DNA of 64,000 nt, taken from NCBI RefSeq assembly GCF_031143425.1, contig NC_090447.1:137287106-137351105 (forward strand), given 5' to 3'. This DNA comes from Pleurodeles waltl (Eukaryota; Chordata; Amphibia; Caudata; Salamandridae). This document shows positions 58,364 to 64,000 of this stretch, piece after piece. The notes beneath the pieces were generated by a model that saw only the letters and a list, made by a program, of their open reading frames with translations, did no database searches and was not told the DNA's origin. The position numbers were made by a program, and so were the translations under genes. How positions within the stretch are numbered: position 1 is the first letter of the stretch; each line of letters starts with the position of its first letter.

Positions 58364-59730
58364 GGGGCATATTTACAAGTTCCTTGCGCTGCAGGTGTGT
58401 CATTTTGTTTGATGATCCAGCAGTACATGGTGTAGACCCATATCTATGAGGCCACGCAGCGCCACTTTGAGTTGCTTTTCATGGTCTCGTAGTTATGGTG
58501 TAGGGCAACACAGTGCAAGTTGCATCAGGAGGGCATTGCATCGGTTTTGAGGTGTTTTTTTTTATGTAGTACCAATGGGTTCTGATGCATTCCCAGAGCT
58601 ACAAGGATCTGTAAACCTGGGGATGCATCAAAACAGTATGGGCCATATTTATAGCCCCCTAGCACCACAAAAGCATCACTTTTTGTGATGCTCCTGTGGC
58701 ACTAAGCTTAGCGCCGTATTTACAAGGTGGTTTAACACCACCTTGTAAATACGCCCCCTTCCCACGCAGTACTGTGTATGGAAGGGACGTACAATATATG
58801 TTGCTGTGGGCGTGCCACATCAAAACCCATTGCATTTTGCCGCTGCCTCAGATTTATGAAATTTCGTAAACCTGAGGTAGCACCAAAATCAAATGTCATC
58901 CCCAGAGCGCAACAAGAAGGAATAATTTTATTCCACCTCGTTTTTTGCTTTTTTTGCATTCTGCCGCACACATAGAAAAAGCAAAATGCCAGAAATGATT
59001 GTTTATGTGTGGGAAGGTGTCCATTCCTGGACATAAACAATCATAAACAATCATTTAAAAATTACACTTTGGCACTTCTGTGTGTGCTGCATTGTGCAGC
59101 ACACACAGAAGTGCCAAAGCGCCATTAGTGATTGTTTATGTGAAGGAAGAGACACCTTCCCGCACATAAACAATCACACCCCTCAACACAGATATCCTTG
59201 CACGATGGTGCAAGGAGGCCTGCGTTGGCAGCTAAATTTAGCACTAGCGCAGAGGGAAACGCAGGGGTGCGCCATATTCCCTAAAATACGGTGTATCCCT
59301 GCATTTCTAAAGTGACACAGCGCAGTGCTGCCAATTTTGGCGCAGCACCGCGATGCGCCACTTTTCTTTAAATCTGGCCCTAAGTCTGCAACAGGGAGGC
59401 ATAATCAGGAGAAACATCTTTATTTCTCCTTGTTTTTTCCTCCTTGCATGTGTTCTGCATTGTGCAGCACATATAGAAAGAGGACAACGCCTCCATGGAT
59501 TGTTTTTGTTCAGGAAGGTGTCCCTTCCTGAACAAAAATAATCCTGCCAAAAACACAGGCAACCTGCGTTGGCACTGGGCACCAAATTGTGTGCCAGCGC
59601 AGGCTGAAAGGACAGGAATGCACCGTATCTCGTAAACACAGTTGCATTTCTGCCCATTGAAATTTGTGTAGGGCAGCACAGCAAAAAGACTTGCGACACT
59701 GCCCTGTGCCACTTTTTTGTAAATATGCCC
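58364..59730. mobile_element. Palindrome-rich MITE (1.37 kb)
   Basis: The ends are GGGGCATATTTACAAG (left) and, in reverse complement, GGGCATATTTACAA (right). Inside are several long hairpins, the best being a perfect 24-bp inverted repeat with a 3-base loop (59068-59118), plus ones built from TGATTGTTTATGTG and from AACAAAAATAATCC / GGATTGTTTTTGTTC. A second, inner set of similar ends (GGGCCATATTTATAGCCCCC at 58640 and TTTAAATCTGGCCC in the right half, about 59372) suggests a nested or duplicated element. No transposase is present and the target duplication is unclear. Confidence 0.65.
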
Positions 59731-59739
59731 ACAAGTTTG

Positions 59740-60440
59740 CAAGTTTTTGATTGTAAACATAATGCTGCTGATGGTGTTGATCGCCTTGCTACAGCTTATT
59801 ATTTGTTACTCTGTGGTTGGAGTTGCTTCCTCCTCATTTAGAGGGAGTTCTGGCTGGGCCACATTTTGTAATGATGTAGTTGATATCAGAATTTTGATAA
59901 CTTTGAAAACAGCACTGATCAGCTGCACAAGATGGGCCCCATGCTACGGTTTCACAGAATCAATGAACAATATTGTTTCTTTTTCCCCGGTAACAGTGGT
60001 AGAATCACCACCCTTGTTCTTTACATCACTACCACTGGAAAAGGCTTCTGATGTGCAAGGCTGAACTCTTCATTCTTTCTCTATTCCTCTGTCATTAGTT
60101 ATCTAACCTTCAGTATCTAGACCATCACTGCAGATGATGATGAGGCTGTTGCCGCCTTGCTCAATATTGCTGGGAAAGCTGCAAAATCTTTAAAAAGACC
60201 AAGATGTCACTGAGAAGCTGGATTCATCACTACTAGAAGATATGGTACATACACTGTGACTCCAAACAACATTTCATAAGGTGCACGGTGAGCAAAACAT
60301 GTCTTGGCATTATACTTAAAGCTCTTGCAATATATAGGTTGTTTATTCTAGATGGGCCATTCATGGAAAGAAGAAAATCAGTTATTTGAAGCTCTTTTCA
60401 TAAACACAGCAGCAGAAATGTGGTCGCACGTAGAGAGGCC
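59740..60440 (-). pseudogene. Integrase-like retroviral relic, upstream part
   Basis: On the minus strand, an A-P-Y-E-M-L-F-G motif at about 60275, preceded by a Tyr/Cys/Lys-rich stretch, matches the end of retroviral and Gypsy integrase cores, similar to the motif in Gypsy relic 1. After several stops it continues into a 100-codon region (60064-59747) without a clear domain. It could be an old endogenous retrovirus or a Gypsy element. The evidence does not decide between them, and the copy cannot code. Confidence 0.4.
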
Positions 60441-60578
60441 CTTTTGAAATCCTTTTTGAAGATAGAAGGAACAAAAGTAGCTCTAAGCCCTTGTGTACTA
60501 CTTTTTTTTTATAAGAAGTATTGTTTACTCTCCTGTGTAACAAAGCAAGAGCTAAACCCTCCTCACTGAAGCACATAT

Positions 60579-63011
60579 TGTAGGCACGTCCTCCTTTTTG
60601 CCCTGGTCACTGCCACACTTTTTGGACGGGTACTGGTGGTTACTGACTCTTGGCTGTGCCCTGGGTACTGCTTACCAGTCCCAGGGCCAGTGCTCTGTGT
60701 AAAGTGGATATGCAAATTAGGCTAAATATAATTGGCTAAGTCAACCTACCTATAAGTCCCTAGTATATGGTAGGGCATGTAGGTTTAGGGACCCCAGCAT
60801 AGGTAGGTGCACTGCTGAGGTGCCCAGTGTCATTTTAAAGGCAGGCCTGCCTTGCTTGCTGCTTTTAAATTAAAGTTAAATGCAAATTTAATTTTGGAAT
60901 TAAAAGTAGTTCCAAAGTCTTAAACTACCTTATTTATACATATAGGTCACCCCTCAGATGTGCCCTATGTGCCCCTAGGGCTGGGTGCCATGTAACTATA
61001 AGCAGGGACCTTATGAAAATAGTTTTATAAGCCCTGGTGAGGTAAAAACAGCCAAATGTGTTTTTCCCTCATTTTAGTGAATGGCCTTCATAGGCTAGAA
61101 TGGGGAGACTTTATTTTAATTTTAAAAGTCCCTTTAAGTGACAGATACAAGAGTTTGGTATCAAATTAATTGTTATAATAAATTCCAGTTGTGGGATTTA
61201 ATATAACTTGTTCAGCCAAACAGTTTTAAACTTGACCTGAAAAGTTGCCAACTTCAGCCCTGCAGTGTTTTTGCTGCCGTGCTCTGATTGGCCAGCCTCT
61301 GTGATGAGGTGTGAAGTGGCCTGGCTTCACACAAAGAGATGTGCCTGTGGGAGGAGATTTCCCCTTAGCAGATGGTGAGACAGGAAGGAGGAGGGCTGCC
61401 AAACTGGTCTTTAAAGGCAGAGAAGGACATTTGGTGCAACCCAGCAACACCCCCACATCCTGCAAACCCAGACAGTTAGGTGCACCCTTGATTAGATTAG
61501 GAGAGGGCATGAGAGGGGTGTGTTTAGGATTTTTAGCCACACCTGTAGGGTGGGCTCAGCCAGATGTTACCTCCTACTTTCAGCCATGATGGATTTTTGA
61601 GGAATGTTGCCTCCTGGGATTGATTTTTGCCACACTTCCCAGGAAGTGGTCATAACAGGGGGAAGGACCCTGCACCTGATTGGAGAACCAGGACCGCCCT
61701 GTTTTTCACCCAGGAGCAAGGATAAAACTGGCAGACCTGCACCCACACCTCAGATCCTCATCAGATTCCAACAAGGAAGAACCACAGTAGAAGAAGGACT
61801 GCCCTGCTGGACCCCTGGCCTGCACCTGGACCCTGCACTCTGAAGGACTGCACCACGCGCACACTTGGGCTTCACCACAAGAAGGACTTTGCCTGGCTTC
61901 AACTGGTTCAAGGAGGGACTCCCTGTTTGCTACCGGTACAAAATTGCTAACCAGAGTCCCCTGCACCAACTCCTGAAGAAACCAACCAGCTGACTATTGT
62001 CCAGTTGCCAAAAAGGAGTTTGCACCAGGTGCATTCTGGAAGTTGTAGTCCACACCCCCAAGGATCATCTCAGAGCCTCTCGAACCTTTGGGTGAGCTGT
62101 GGACTCCAAAAGAACCTTAAAGGAAGATCTGGAAGAAGATCCAGAAGTTTGGAGAAGTTTGGAGAACTTTTGAAAAAAAAGCTCCATAGAGGGACCGACC
62201 CGCAGTGGCAACTCTAGCCAGCTTGCCTCAACCACGACCCAGAATGACTTGCAGGTTTGTCCCAGTAAAGAAAATCTTCAAAAAAGAAATTAAGTCTGAA
62301 CGTAGGAAGTTGACCAGGACCTCCCAGCCAGCGTATCCAACGAGGGCTCCAAGGACGTCGGATCAAGAACCAGGTTTGCCCCGGTCGAAGGATTTTCACC
62401 TCAAAAAAACAACTAATACCGAAGGTAAAAATCTCCACTGAGGGCTCCCGCGACACGTATCTGGAGAAGAGTTCCAGGAGGTCGGATTGGACTGGCAGGT
62501 TCGTCCCGCTAAAGAAAATCTTCAGAAAAACGACTACGTCCGAAGGTAAACTTTTGACCGGGGCCTCCTGCGGGCTGTAGCCGAACCAGGCTCCATCATG
62601 GTCGGCCTTAAACTTTGACTTTGCCCCGGTCGAGGAGCAACCAGATGACCCGATTGGCACTTTTTGTTTCTAGGCACTAGAAATCAATAATTCTTTAAAA
62701 AATCATATCTCCGGTTCCCCTTATCCAATTTTATTCATTTTTGTGTCATTTTAAAGATAAAAATATAATCTATTTTATAATTTGGCTTTGGATTTTTAAA
62801 CTGATTCCTGTGTTTTATTTATTTACTGTTTTGTGATATTTGAATGCTTTACACTCTGTCGCCTAAGTTAAGCCTTGTCGCTCGTTGCCAAGCTACCAAG
62901 GGTTGAGCTGGGTCTAATTTACTGAGACCTAACTGGACCTAAGTGGAGGTTAGTGGCCTATTGCTAAGTGTAGGTACCTACCTGCCCTTACCAGTAGCCC
63001 ATTTTCCAACA
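60579..63011 (+). repeat. LTR-like repeat, 2.43 kb, with TG...CA ends
   Basis: The block starts TGTAGGCACGTCCTCC and ends CATTTTCCAACA. It contains a GGATAAAACTGG TATA-like box (about 61720) and a T-rich tail region (62695-62860), an LTR-like layout. No coding. Flanks ACATAT and CGTATG agree only in part, so a target duplication cannot be claimed. Bases 62250-62640 hold about four units of a 120-bp imperfect repeat. Confidence 0.5.
62250..62640 (+). repeat. ~120-bp imperfect tandem repeat in the LTR-like block
   Basis: Units begin with CAGGTTTGTCCC-like words at 62252, 62371, 62496 and about 62617 and contain AAAATCTTCA(A/G)AAAA and CGAAGGTAAA. Divergence between units is about a quarter of positions by eye. 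Confidence 0.6.
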
Positions 63012-63059
63012 CGTATGCAACAAAATTAAGTAAGATACTAGTGAAGAGATAGGTTAGAT

Positions 63060-63356
63060 CAGTGGTTTCCAAACCTTTTAATTTCGCGCCCCCAGTTGAA
63101 CAATAAAAAACATTGCCACCCCTCAGAATTTTCCACAATTATTTTATAAAGATGGTAATGTTTAAATATGTCTAGACCTATTTAAACATTGCAGTTAAGT
63201 ACTGTTACCTTTTAAAAATTGCAATAACATGCTTCTGCTTAAAACAAGGGCCTGTTATCTGTATAATGCTTTTTTTGGCCAAAGTCTGGCGCCCACTCTG
63301 GGATCACTTGAGGCCCCCCATAAGGCCTCTCCCCCCCCCTAGTTTGAATACCTCTG
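63060..63356. mobile_element. hAT MITE, 297 bp, with perfect 8-bp target duplication
   Basis: The ends are CAGTGGTTTCCAAACC (left) and, in reverse complement, CAGAGGTATTCAAACT (right), hAT-type. GGTTAGAT stands on both sides (63052-63059 and 63357-63364), an exact 8-bp duplication. The interior is AT-rich without an ORF, so it is non-autonomous. Confidence 0.9.
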
Positions 63357-63364
63357 GGTTAGAT

Positions 63365-64000
63365 GCACAGTCTAGTTGCTCTAGGTATGCTGAAATATAG
63401 AGGTATGACTTTAGGCATGATAGTGCAATAGGCTATGCAGAAGGCATTACATGATGACATATTATTGGAGACTCATGGACACATGCTGTTAGATGGATGG
63501 CTATAACTTAGGCAGGGTATTAATTAATTGGACAGATGAATGTGACAAAATATGATTGGGGCATATTTATCCTTTGTCCTGGTAAGTCTAATAATTTACT
63601 AGTTTATTTATAACATTCAAAATAATTCTTATGCACATCACCAGCGCTGGCAATTCTAGAGATGACAACTTCATGTCAATGACAAAACTGACCTCCTGGC
63701 ATACCGCTGGGATGCATACACTAAGCGGCCTGTACTGCGAAGGCAATTTTCTCCCATACGTATCTTTAATGACAGAAGATAGCCTACCCCCTGGCCAATT
63801 CCTACTGCACAATTCCTTGCTGGCCTCGCCGGGGCAGCACTGGGGTGACATGTCACATAAACTCCCCATACACCTTCCGATTCAGTACCTTCATGTTCTG
63901 GGAGCAGGTCGGCAACTGATACGCTGGTTTTCTGACTCATTACACAACCACACCTCCCCACCATGTACGGCCCTTCGACATAAAAGGGAGAATGACTTGG
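63365..64000. other. Interval with unrecognised minus-strand ORFs
   Basis: Two overlapping minus-strand open frames (63964-63671, 97 codons; 63869-63588, 93 codons) share the same bases in different frames. Neither shows a motif I recognise. A splice-type exon cannot be excluded. Confidence 0.25.

Noticed and set aside
58732..59760. Several ORFs of 60-141 codons on both strands
   Set aside because: They lie within the palindromic MITE; inverted repeats open frames on both strands, and no domain is seen.
55690..63011. The two LTR-like blocks as the paired LTRs of one retrovirus
   Set aside because: They share only scattered words and lack common termini, so they are at best distant relatives.

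Overview
The window looks like repeat-dominated intergenic DNA from a very large vertebrate genome. The best fit is a salamander, probably a newt such as Pleurodeles. That is inference from three things: multi-kilobase PIF/Harbinger transposons, chicken-repeat/L2-type LINEs and Gypsy elements with 2-kb LTRs, plus the absence of any recognisable host exon. I found no host protein-coding gene, rRNA, tRNA or CRISPR. Every coding region that can be supported belongs to a transposable element and is broken.

Layout. 1-1105: the right end of a Harbinger copy (C), mostly minisatellite. About 1180-2676 (-): an internally deleted Gypsy relic (gag joined to integrase). 2850-7098 (-): a second Gypsy fragment with a 2-kb 5' LTR, gag and protease. 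7099-11040: no genes, old repeats. 11050-29314: the centrepiece. A minus-strand LINE has a tandem array of fifteen 295-bp monomers as its probable promoter (25056-29314), an endonuclease/reverse transcriptase ORF (25057 downward), and a 3' end at about 11050. It is cut in two by Harbinger A (11799-22660), which is flanked by a 3-bp CTA duplication. Harbinger A itself carries a solo LTR (19359-21102, TSD TCCAC) and a 0.44-kb insertion in an exon. 29980-30462: a Harbinger-type MITE. 31915-34140 (-): a second, older LINE. 35175-35572: one end of another DNA transposon. 35950-44331: Harbinger B, inverted relative to A. About 44950-54370: Harbinger D, an older relative with the same gene order, interrupted by a hAT-like element (50654-52406, TSD CATTAT). 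55690-63011: LTR-like repeats around a retroviral relic that contains a palindromic MITE. 63060-63356: a hAT MITE with a perfect 8-bp duplication. 63365-64000: unrecognised.

The most interesting system is the Harbinger family. Copies A, B and D all carry three genes rather than the usual two. A DDE transposase is flanked by two unrelated Myb/SANT-type DNA-binding protein genes, both on the strand opposite to the transposase. One is NAIF1/TSNARE1-like (SANT1) and one is MADF/MYPOP-like (SANT2), and each is split by introns at matching places. In A all three genes lie inside one pair of terminal repeats bounded by a target-site duplication, so this is one element and not a chance cluster. Removing A's later insertions leaves about 8.7 kb, close to B's 8.4 kb. 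In known Harbinger elements the Myb-like partner helps the transposase enter the nucleus and bind the ends; a second partner, and the long minisatellites at the SANT2-side end, have no obvious role yet.
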